From: CAWFKW01 sp964568655
GTDB lineage: Bacteria > Bacteroidota > Ignavibacteria > Tepidaquicellales > OLB5
Assembly: GCA_964568655.1 (NCBI GenBank)
Contig: CAZMRG010000013.1
Location: 1-41,514 of the forward strand
Length of the DNA: 41,514 bases
Direction of reading: 5' to 3'
The notes below the pieces were generated by a model. It was not told where the DNA came from, searched no databases, and was given only the letters and a program-made list of their open reading frames with translations. The position numbers and the translations under genes are program-made. Within the stretch, counting starts at the first letter, position 1. Each line of letters begins with the position of its first letter. This document shows positions 23,314 through 30,032 of the stretch, piece by piece.

Positions 23314-24870
23314 ATGTTGAATGAAGTAAAATCCAAATTATTTTCAAATACTTCAAAGTTATTCGTATTTTTATTTTTAGCGGGTAGTATTTTTCCGCAA
23401 TTACTTCACGCGCAATTCACGCAGCAAGGTCCAAAGCTTACCGGCGCAGGGGTAGTTGGACTTTCCGAACAGGGATATTCTGTTGCCATTTCTTCGGATG
23501 GTAATACCGCAGTAGTAGGCGGTATCAAAGATAATAACTTTGCGGGAGCTGTTTGGGTTTTCACGCGAAGCGGAGGTGCTTGGACGCAGCAGGGACCAAA
23601 ACTTGTCGGTACAGGCGCTGTTGGGGGCGATGTTGAACAAGGTTCATCAGTTGCAGTTTCTTCAGACGGCAATACTCTTGTTGAGGGCGGCCGTGATGAT
23701 AATAGCTTCGCAGGCGCTATCTGGGTATTCACTCGAAGCGGAGGCATTTGGACGCAGCAGGGTCAGAAGCTTGCAGGAACGGGCGCTGTAGGAAGCCCGG
23801 TTTATCAGGGAACCTCGGTTGCCATTTCTTCAGATGGAAATACTTTTGTAGAAGGTGCATATAATGATAATAACAAAGCCGGAGCAGTCTGGGTATTCAC
23901 ACGAAGCGGAAGTGTTTGGACACAGCAGGGTTCTAGGCTTGTAGGCACAGGCGCTGTTGGAGCTATAGTATGGCAGGGTACTTCAGTTGGCATATCTTCA
24001 GACGGAAATACCCTTGCTGAAGGCGGATATGAAGATAATAATGGCGCAGGAGCAGTCTGGATATTCACAAGAAGCAGCGGCGTTTGGACACAGCAAGGTC
24101 AAAAGATCGTCGGCACAGGTTCAATTGGCAGTCTGGTTTATCAGGGAAATTCCGTATGCCTTTCTTCAGACGGAAATATTCTTGTCGAAGGCGGTTATTA
24201 TGATAATATTGGTACAGGTGCAGTCTGGGTCTTCACGCGAAGCGGGGTTGTCTGGACACAACAAGGTTCTAAGCTTATCGGCGCTGGTACAGTTGGAGCC
24301 GCATATCAGGGCGTTTCAGTTGCTATTTCTCCTGACGGAAATAATTTTATCGAGGGCGGTTTTGAAGATAATACCGGCGTTGGAGCAGTTTGGATATTTA
24401 CCCGCAGCGGTAATAGCTGGACACAGTTAGGGCCGAAGCTTATCGGCTCCGGACCTGTTGGACCGGCCGAACAAGGCAGTTCAGTTGCAATTTCTTCAGA
24501 TGGTACTGTTATCGAAGGAGCTTACGACGATAATAATACCCAGGGGGCAGTATGGGTTTTCTACAATCCAACGATTGGTATATCACCGGTTTCCAGTCAG
24601 GTACCAAAAAATTTCATCTTATCTCAAAATTATCCCAATCCATTTAATCCAACTACAAAATTTAAAATTGATATTGCTAAATCTTCATTCACAAAAGTTA
24701 TTGTATATGATGTATTAGGAAGGGAGGTTGCAACTCTTGTTAATCAGCAATTGCAGCCGGGGACGTATGAAGTAAATTGGGATGCATCAAATTATCCGAG
24801 CGGCGTTTATTTTTATAGATTAACAACTCAAAGTTATTCGGCAACGCAAAAGATGATTTTGCTCAAGTGA
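23314..24870 (+). CDS. T9SS-exported seven-repeat protein (FG-GAP-like propeller)
   Basis: 518 aa. Signal peptide (LFVFLFLAGSIFPQLLHAQ, ending near residue 33), then seven highly similar ~56-residue repeats with the pattern TQQGxKLxGTGAVG..QG.SVAISSDGNT..EGG..DN..GAVWVFTRSG.xW. The repeats fill residues 34-425, again consistent with a seven-bladed propeller; the DxDxN-like loops (SSDGNT, DNN) could bind calcium. Repeat DNA is similar enough to suggest recent internal duplication. The C-terminal T9SS domain (LSQNYPNPFNPTTKF, VYDVLGREVATLVNQQL, SGVYFYRL, QKMILLK) is close to those of the two genes upstream. Terminator follows. Confidence 0.85.
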   Translation: MLNEVKSKLFSNTSKLFVFLFLAGSIFPQLLHAQFTQQGPKLTGAGVVGLSEQGYSVAISSDGNTAVVGGIKDNNFAGAVWVFTRSGGAWTQQGPKLVGTGAVGGDVEQGSSVAVSSDGNTLVEGGRDDNSFAGAIWVFTRSGGIWTQQGQKLAGTGAVGSPVYQGTSVAISSDGNTFVEGAYNDNNKAGAVWVFTRSGSVWTQQGSRLVGTGAVGAIVWQGTSVGISSDGNTLAEGGYEDNNGAGAVWIFTRSSGVWTQQGQKIVGTGSIGSLVYQGNSVCLSSDGNILVEGGYYDNIGTGAVWVFTRSGVVWTQQGSKLIGAGTVGAAYQGVSVAISPDGNNFIEGGFEDNTGVGAVWIFTRSGNSWTQLGPKLIGSGPVGPAEQGSSVAISSDGTVIEGAYDDNNTQGAVWVFYNPTIGISPVSSQVPKNFILSQNYPNPFNPTTKFKIDIAKSSFTKVIVYDVLGREVATLVNQQLQPGTYEVNWDASNYPSGVYFYRLTTQSYSATQKMILLK

Positions 24871-24896
24871 TAGAATAAAAAATATTTTAGGATTTT

Positions 24897-24928
24897 AAGC
24901 TCTGCTTTTAAGCAGGGCTTTCTTTTAT
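24897..24928 (+). terminator. Rho-independent terminator
   Basis: AAGCTCTGCTT (24897-24907) pairs with AAGCAGGGCTT (24910-24920) with one G-T wobble; T-rich sequence follows. Confidence 0.75.
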
Positions 24929-25028
24929 TTTACTTTTGCTTTCTACCTTTTGCCTTCTGCTTTTCCTTTATGTTTCATTTACAATTTATCTTTAGTAATT
25001 TTACCTTATAATTAACAAAATCATTAAT

Positions 25029-25538
25029 TTGATATCAAAGCAAAGTAAAATATTGTTTTTAGGGCTTCTGTTTATTGTAGCGTTAATTTTTGCGCGCGGC
25101 GGCGCTCCAATAGCAGAAAACAATGAGTATAAGAATTTAGATAGATCAGGCGATTGCGATACTACTTTATGGGGAAGGGTATATAACCCTGACAGGCTGG
25201 AAATATTAAATTCATGCGTTACTGTGACCGGAACAATAGAAGAATCTAATCCGGATGATGATGGCGACCAGCATATGCTACTCAGGCTAGATAAAGGTTT
25301 CGAGAACTATGTAAATGAAAGAAATTTTAAAAAGAAAAACGGCTGCCTTGTTATTGAAGCTGTTTGTGTGAACGGAGTGTATAAAAAGAAAGTCGGTTCC
25401 ACTTGTGATGGATATGTTAATAATGTTCTGATCCCTAATATCGGCGATCGCGTTTCAGTCACCGGTAGCTTTGTTAACGATACACACAATGGGTGGAATG
25501 AAATTCACCCGATAACAAAAATTGAAATTTTGAAATAG
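25029..25538 (+). CDS. Secreted OB-fold-like protein, unknown function
   Basis: 169 aa with a signal peptide (ILFLGLLFIVALIFARG). The rest reads like a small beta barrel of the OB type: CVTVTGTIEESNPDDDGDQH, then LVIEAVCVNGVYKKK, and GDRVSVTGSFVND followed by GWNEIHPITKIEIL. The DDDGDQHMLLRLD and GWNEIHP segments are the most conserved-looking parts. Such domains bind nucleic acids or sugars or occur next to nuclease domains; nothing catalytic is visible. TTG start at 25029. The next gene begins 5 bases after its stop, so the two are likely co-transcribed. Confidence 0.6.
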   Translation: MISKQSKILFLGLLFIVALIFARGGAPIAENNEYKNLDRSGDCDTTLWGRVYNPDRLEILNSCVTVTGTIEESNPDDDGDQHMLLRLDKGFENYVNERNFKKKNGCLVIEAVCVNGVYKKKVGSTCDGYVNNVLIPNIGDRVSVTGSFVNDTHNGWNEIHPITKIEILK

Positions 25539-25543
25539 AACCT

Positions 25544-25912
25544 ATGAAAATTTTAGATCTTGAACATAAAAAGGACAAACTTGCATCAAAGCGAATGTTC
25601 AGGCACAGACTAGCCAAAGCTTCAGCGTTAAGCGTATTTATTTTTGCAGTTTCACTCACAGTCGGAGTTGTTGGATATCACATTCTCGCAGATCTTCCAT
25701 GGACAGATTCTTTTTTGAATGCATCTATGATACTTGGCGGAATGGGTCCCGTTGATACGCTTACAACAAAAGCCGCGAAAATATTTGCAGGATGTTATGC
25801 GCTCTTTAGCGGAGTTGCCTTTATTTCAAGCATGGCAATATTCATAACGCCTATTTTGCACAGGTTTTTGCACAAGTTCCATCTTGATTCACCCGAAATG
25901 AGAGGGATATAA
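25544..25912 (+). CDS. Small membrane protein, two helices plus possible pore loop
   Basis: 122 aa. A basic N-terminus (about 1-26, HKKDKLASKRMFRHR) precedes a first membrane helix (about 27-48, ALSVFIFAVSLTVGVVGYHI), a re-entrant-like stretch (WTDSFLNASMILGGMGPVD, 53-71) and a second helix (about 80-105). This helix-loop-helix layout recalls the two-TM potassium channel pore (Ion_trans_2), but the TVGYG filter is replaced by GGMGPVD, so ion selectivity is doubtful. A true Kir channel lies 2 kb downstream. Function unknown; the channel relation is inference. Confidence 0.6.
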   Translation: MKILDLEHKKDKLASKRMFRHRLAKASALSVFIFAVSLTVGVVGYHILADLPWTDSFLNASMILGGMGPVDTLTTKAAKIFAGCYALFSGVAFISSMAIFITPILHRFLHKFHLDSPEMRGI

Positions 25913-25916
25913 AAAA

Positions 25917-25951
25917 GTGAAAAGTAAAAAGTGAAAAGTGAAAAGTAAAAG
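25917..25951. repeat. GTGAAAAGTAAAA simple repeat
   Basis: Several imperfect copies of GTGAAAAGTAAAA right after the membrane protein stop. Confidence 0.6.
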
Positions 25952-26017
25952 ATAAAATATTATAACCGCTCCATATACAAAAAACAGGAGGGGAACCCAG
26001 AAATATATAGGCATTAA

Positions 26018-26152
26018 TTGAATAAAAAACTTAAAGCGGTATTCTTTGATTTCGATGACACTCTCTTTGATCACCGTCACTGCAGCAGGACAGCGCATTT
26101 TGTGAATCCCCGCGGAAGCGGGGATCTTATTTGGGATATTAAGGATTCGTGA
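26018..26152 (+). pseudogene. Truncated duplicate of the HAD hydrolase 5' end
   Basis: A TTG at 26018 opens 44 codons. The first 26 encode the same protein as the start of the intact HAD gene 137 bases downstream (KAVFFDFDDTLFDHRHCSRT in both), differing at codons 2-3 (swap of Lys and Asn). From codon 5 to 26 there are eight nucleotide-level synonymous codon differences and no amino acid change. After that it diverges (HFVNP...) into a hairpin repeat and stops with a TGA at 26150-26152 that overlaps the GTG/ATG start region of the intact gene. It looks like the remnant of a diverged paralogue or homologous allele cut short at the palindrome. Confidence 0.8.
26106..26125. repeat. ATCCCCGC hairpin repeat
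   Basis: ATCCCCGC-GGAA-GCGGGGAT, an 8-bp perfect stem, marking the point just after the HAD copy loses homology. Related in sequence to the ATTCCC-N8-GGGAAT hairpins in the two MITE-like elements. Confidence 0.8.
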
Positions 26153-26154
26153 GA

Positions 26155-26880
26155 ATGAAAAATAAATTAAAAGCAGTTTTTTTTGATTTCGATGACACTC
26201 TATTTGACCACCGACACTGCAGCAGGACAGCTCTTGATTGGCTAAGAAACAATTACAACTGCTTCAACGGAACTACACTTGATGAGCTGGAACTGGAGCA
26301 TCTAAAAATCCTTGAAGAAATTCATTTCCGCAAAGTGCTAACGGGTGAGTTTTCTATTGATGATGCCCGTGCAGAAAGATTCAGAAGGATATTCAAAAAT
26401 CATGGTATGGAATCACCGGAAAATTCAATGCTTGAAGCGGCAAGGAATTACCGAAAAGTTTATGAGTCTTCGTACAAGCTTGTAGATGGCGCTAAAGATT
26501 TGCTTGATTCTATTAAAGGAAAAACAAAAATAGTTGTAATCACTAATAATCTTATCAAAGAACAGGAAGGTAAGATCAGGAAATGTAATGTTGAAAATTA
26601 TATTGATGAGCTTGTAACGTCTGAAGAAGTTGGATTCACTAAACCCGAACCGGAAATTTTCCATGCAGCTTTAAAACGGGTAAATTGTACGCCGGATGAA
26701 GTAATTATGGTTGGGGATTCATGGGAAAGGGATGTGCTGGGCGCTGTTAACGTTGGCATAAAAAATATCTGGATAAATATATTTAATGACCCATTCCCGG
26801 ATAAAGATTTAGCAGTTGAGTTTAAATCCACAGCAGAACTGAATAAAAGTTGTATGCTTTATGATTTAATGAGCGATTAA
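26155..26880 (+). CDS. HAD-superfamily hydrolase (YjjG-like 5'-nucleotidase or phosphatase)
   Basis: 241 aa from the ATG at 26155 (AAGG 10 bases upstream; a GTG two codons earlier is possible). HAD motif I is FFDFDDTLF (nucleophile Asp, general acid two residues on), motif II VITNN, motif III the lysine in GFTKPEP, motif IV MVGDSWERD. A helical cap (about 20-90) sits between motifs I and II, as in subfamily IA proteins such as YjjG (noncanonical nucleotide 5'-phosphatase) and YfnB. Substrate not certain. Cytoplasmic. A truncated copy of its 5' end lies directly upstream. Confidence 0.88.
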   Translation: MKNKLKAVFFDFDDTLFDHRHCSRTALDWLRNNYNCFNGTTLDELELEHLKILEEIHFRKVLTGEFSIDDARAERFRRIFKNHGMESPENSMLEAARNYRKVYESSYKLVDGAKDLLDSIKGKTKIVVITNNLIKEQEGKIRKCNVENYIDELVTSEEVGFTKPEPEIFHAALKRVNCTPDEVIMVGDSWERDVLGAVNVGIKNIWINIFNDPFPDKDLAVEFKSTAELNKSCMLYDLMSD

Positions 26881-26891
26881 CCTGATTTAAT

Positions 26892-27485
26892 CTATCCATT
26901 CCTGAATTTAACAGTTACTTGCGGATTGTCATATTCGGCCAGTTCCTCTAAACGCGAAATAATTTTTTCTTCCCAATAAGAATTTATGCCTTCCGGTAAT
27001 CCTGAGTTGTCTCTATCATATAGCTTTTGTTCAGTTTCTTCATCTTTAACAACCTGGTAATACATTTCTTTTGCATCTGAAAGTGACTTAGCTTCCAATA
27101 TCTTCTTTCTCAATAATCTGGCATATATTTCACAAATATCAAAATGCCCCTGTTCATGTTTTAAACATGCTGTATCATCCGCGTAGCGTATCCATGATTT
27201 ACTTCTATCCATCACAGCATTTATTGTAAACTCCGCTCTTTTGCTGTCGGCTTTAGTGTTTACTATTATTGCTTTTGTTATCTTGCCAAGTTCCTTGAAT
27301 TCCATGTCATTTTTAAAAAGCAAAGTATCAGAACCGCCTCTGCCTCTAAAGTCATCAAATGTAAGTCTGTAGTTTACATCCCAGGCAATTTTGTCGGATT
27401 TGGAATAATATTCTGTTGAATAAGTTAATCTTAGACATGCAGCGAATAAGATAATAAAACAGGTAAATTTGGATAATCTAAACAT
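26892..27485 (-). CDS. DUF922-like secreted zinc-protease-like protein
   Basis: 197 aa with a signal peptide (FTCFIILFAACLRLTYS). The sequence IAWDVNYRLTFDDFRG starts the domain and CLKHEQGHFDICEIYARLL contains an HEXXH-type zinc site (His110-Glu111, His114) with Glu119 as a possible third ligand. This matches the DUF922 family (predicted metallopeptidases). Exported to the periplasm; substrate unknown. It converges on the HAD gene with an 11-base gap and no terminator visible between them. Confidence 0.75.
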   Translation of the reverse strand: MFRLSKFTCFIILFAACLRLTYSTEYYSKSDKIAWDVNYRLTFDDFRGRGGSDTLLFKNDMEFKELGKITKAIIVNTKADSKRAEFTINAVMDRSKSWIRYADDTACLKHEQGHFDICEIYARLLRKKILEAKSLSDAKEMYYQVVKDEETEQKLYDRDNSGLPEGINSYWEEKIISRLEELAEYDNPQVTVKFRNG

Positions 27486-27529
27486 GGCGCTTTTATTTTG
27501 ATAAAAAGTTGATTTAACTGCACAATATT

Positions 27530-27718
27530 AATAATTAACTATAATATACGCAAAACATTCCCACGAAGGCGGGAATCCATTTCATATGCCGCTCCTAACG
27601 GAGCTAAAAGATTGGTAGTTATAAATTTCTACAAATATGCCGCTCCTAAAGGAGCTTAGAAAAATGAATAATTCTTGTAAATTTGTTCTATTTACGTAAC
27701 TTCAATAATTAACTATAA
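27530..27718. repeat. MITE-like repeat element, copy A
   Basis: A ~189-bp non-coding unit. Order: left end with ACGCAAAAC, a dRS3-like hairpin ATTCCC-N8-GGGAAT (27557-27576), ATATGCC then GCTCC-TAAC-GGAGC (27591-27604), spacer, ATTTCTACAAATATG then GCTCC-TAAA-GGAGC (27642-27655), right end ACGTAACTTCAATAATTAA. The 15-mer AATAATTAACTATAA flanks it directly (27530-27544 and 27704-27718). The same order recurs at 32001-32179. Confidence 0.75.
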
Positions 27719-27791
27719 GTGAGTTCAAAAAGTTACACAAAATATTAAATTGGTAACTGCTTAATTTGAAAATGCTTTTTCTATAATCTCA

Positions 27792-27892
27792 AAACCGTTA
27801 AAACGGTTTCGAATTCCAGTATTTGATTAGCCCACGACTTAAGTCGTGGGCTGAAAAAAAGCGCATTTTAATTAAAACCACTTCAGTGGTTT
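27792..27892. repeat. Cluster of three perfect palindromes
   Basis: AAACCGTT-AA-AACGGTTT (27792-27809), a perfect 24-bp palindrome with arm AGCCCACGACTT (27829-27852), and AAACCACT-TC-AGTGGTTT (27875-27892). They lie between copy A and the K+ channel gene, each capable of a hairpin. With copy A they fill most of the 555-nt gap; nothing else is recognised in it. Confidence 0.8.
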
Positions 27893-28040
27893 CTAATTTG
27901 AAATTTTTGAATTTTTTCACTTTAAAAATGCACGCTTATATATTCTTATATATTTTAGTTTGTATTGAATGATTTGAGTAGTATTTTTGTAATTAATTCT
28001 AAAATTTGCTTTGATTATATATTTTTCAATATTAATATAA

Positions 28041-29012
28041 ATGAACGACCGTAATCCGTTAGAAGAAGAAAATATAAATGAGGAAATAGTCGACCTTGGC
28101 TTAGCGTCAAAGGATATAGTCAAAGGCCAGCGGCTTATGAACAAAGACGGGAGCTTTAACGGCAGAAGAACAGGCTTGCCGTTCTGGGAGTCGTTTAACT
28201 TCTATCATTACCTTGTTGGAGTTTCATGGCTTAAGTTCATGCTGCTTGTCATAACCGGTTATGTTGCGCTGAATTTAATTTTTGCGCTTGTATATTATTT
28301 GATTGGCGTTGACGGTCATTTAATAGGCGTAATTGCCGCCAACGAAGCAGAAAAATTTCAGGAAGCGTTCTTCTTCAGTTTTCAGTCGTTTACTACAGTT
28401 GGATATGGGAGGATAAGTCCCATTGGCGCTTTGGCAAGTTCAATAGCTTCTTTTGAATCTTTGATAGGTTTATTGATGCTGGCAATCGCTACAGGCTTGT
28501 TTTACGGGCGATTTTCAAGGCCCATTTCAAAAATTCTATATAGCAAGAACGCGATAATAGCGCCGTTCAAAGATATCAACGGATTTCAGTTCAGAATTGC
28601 CAATGAGCAGCATAGCGAATTAATAGATGTTGAAATACGTGTAACAATGAGCAAGCTTGTTTTTGAAAGCGGCACGCCTGTCAGAAAATTCTTTAATCTT
28701 GAACTAGAATACACTAAGATAAATTTTTTCCCTCTCGCATGGACAATCAATCACCCGATTGATAAAGATAGTCCAATGTATGGCATGACAAAAGAAGATA
28801 TTGATCGCTCCCAGGCGGAGTGGTTTATTTTGCTCCAGGGATTCGATGATATGTTCAGCACCATTGTTAATTCCAGGTCATCTTATAGGTACAACGAGGT
28901 TGTAGTTGGAGCCAAGTTCGACAACCTTTACGGCAAAGACAGTTCCGGCAGGGTTACCGTCGAGCTTGATAAAATTGATGATTATCACGAAATGGAGTTA
29001 AATAAATATTAA
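28041..29012 (+). CDS. Inward-rectifier potassium channel (KirBac-type)
   Basis: 323 aa. A cytoplasmic N-terminal segment (with an amphipathic slide-like helix, about 50-62) leads to TM1 (about 64-88), the pore helix and selectivity filter FTTVGYGRISP (TVGYG at 119-123), and TM2 (about 133-157). Residues 165-310 form the cytoplasmic beta-rich IRK domain (PFKDINGFQFRIANEQHSEL, VTMSKLVF, WTINHPIDKDSPMYGMT). This is the standard KirBac layout and length: a tetrameric K+ channel in the inner membrane. No neighbouring gene suggests a regulator. The ATG at 28041 has no clear ribosome site; upstream is palindrome-rich. Confidence 0.95.
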   Translation: MNDRNPLEEENINEEIVDLGLASKDIVKGQRLMNKDGSFNGRRTGLPFWESFNFYHYLVGVSWLKFMLLVITGYVALNLIFALVYYLIGVDGHLIGVIAANEAEKFQEAFFFSFQSFTTVGYGRISPIGALASSIASFESLIGLLMLAIATGLFYGRFSRPISKILYSKNAIIAPFKDINGFQFRIANEQHSELIDVEIRVTMSKLVFESGTPVRKFFNLELEYTKINFFPLAWTINHPIDKDSPMYGMTKEDIDRSQAEWFILLQGFDDMFSTIVNSRSSYRYNEVVVGAKFDNLYGKDSSGRVTVELDKIDDYHEMELNKY

Positions 29013-29031
29013 AATTATTCCTTTCCACCCC

Positions 29032-29113
29032 CTCTGTATCTCCCCTCTACGAGTCTTCGACTCGAAGAGTCGTGGACCTGTTAGGCCTGCCTGCTGCAGG
29101 CAGGGGAGACGAA
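29032..29113. repeat. Composite repeat: hairpin with two inserted palindromes
   Basis: CTCTGTATCTCCCC (29032-29045) + a 32-nt palindrome insert with arms ACGAGTCTTCGA / TCGAAGAGTCGT (29049-29073) + CTGTTAG (29078-29084) + a 17-nt palindrome GCCTGCCTGCTGCAGGC (29085-29101) + AGGGGAGACGAA. At 41482-41514 the reverse complement has the three outer pieces joined directly, with no inserts. Confidence 0.8.
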
Positions 29114-29237
29114 TTATTAATTACTAGAATGTCTGTTCGAATGAAGCGCCTCTGTTTGCTGATTTGACCTTGTTTCATTATCTTTGTATCACTTTCACAA
29201 TCATAAAATTAATTTCTAACCAGGGAGGCAAAAAATT

Positions 29238-29762
29238 ATGAAATCATTTATTTCATTTAGAGTTATTCTGTTTTTTATTTGTTTATTTGTTATTTCATCC
29301 CGCTTGCATGCGCAGGATGATATGGGCAAACCCAAGCCAATTGATAATCCAACTATGGCAATGTTCATGGGTACTTGGACTTCCGACCCGTATGAATTTT
29401 TTGGATCAAACTGGACCGATGTGGCTACACACTCAATGAAATACAACGGGCAATATATGGTAATAGATTTAAGCAGTAAAGATGATAAGTCGCATTCCTA
29501 CACTGGAGTTATATACATCTCCTGTGATAAGGATGGTGCCATATCCGGGTGGGGATTTGATGAATGGGGAGGGGTTACCACTATGACCGGTAAGGCAAGC
29601 GGCAACCATGTTTCTTTAACCAGTAAGAGCGCTATGGGCACCGAGCAAAGAGAGATTGAAATTAGTGGCAGCACAATGGTTCACACAATATCCTCAGTAA
29701 TGAAGGGACAGGATGGAAAAGATATGACCATGAAAATGACAGTCACATATCATAAAAACTGA
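29238..29762 (+). CDS. Secreted DUF1579-like protein
   Basis: 174 aa with a signal peptide (VILFFICLFVISSRLHAQ). After it, MAMFMGTWTSDPYEF, NGQYMVIDLSS, YTGVIYISCDKDG, SGWGFDEWG and a C-terminal MTMKMTVTYHKN form a beta-rich, lipocalin-like single domain that resembles DUF1579 proteins. Function unknown; probably periplasmic. The ATG has GGGAGG at a good distance (29223-29228). Single gene followed by a terminator. Confidence 0.65.
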   Translation: MKSFISFRVILFFICLFVISSRLHAQDDMGKPKPIDNPTMAMFMGTWTSDPYEFFGSNWTDVATHSMKYNGQYMVIDLSSKDDKSHSYTGVIYISCDKDGAISGWGFDEWGGVTTMTGKASGNHVSLTSKSAMGTEQREIEISGSTMVHTISSVMKGQDGKDMTMKMTVTYHKN

Positions 29763-29777
29763 TTTTAGGTTTTGTAT

Positions 29778-29818
29778 AAACCTGACAGGTTTTCCAACTT
29801 GTCAGGTTTTACTTTTTT
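29778..29818 (+). terminator. Terminator hairpin
   Basis: AAACCTGACA (29778-29787) pairs with TGTCAGGTTT (29800-29809), followed by TACTTTTTT. The AACCTG-CAGGTT unit also recurs at 31793-31820, so it doubles as a repeat. Confidence 0.7.
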
Positions 29819-29835
29819 ACCCGATGTGTTTTCTC

Positions 29836-29863
29836 TCTGCGAATCTTCGACTAGAAGAGACAA
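29836..29863. repeat. Degenerate copy of the TCTTCGA palindrome
   Basis: CTGCGAATCTTCGACTAGAA resembles the TCTACGAGTCTTCGACTCGAA insert at 29046-29066 with several changes that spoil the pairing. Confidence 0.45.
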
Positions 29864-30032
29864 ATTATAGCTTTATTACTCATTATTCATTGTTTATTAT
29901 TCATTAATAATTGCCCTACTTACTAACTTTATTTTGGTTACCTTTGTAAAAGTTAAACTTTCCTCTACAGAGAACTGCCACGGATTTTTAACCGCACTAT
30001 AATTTTAATATCTCTAGAAAGACTATCTGTTA

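Noticed and set aside
23406..24068. Proline- and threonine-rich minus-strand open frames across the repeat protein gene
   Set aside because: They are the antisense of the repeat array, which explains both their length and their repeats.
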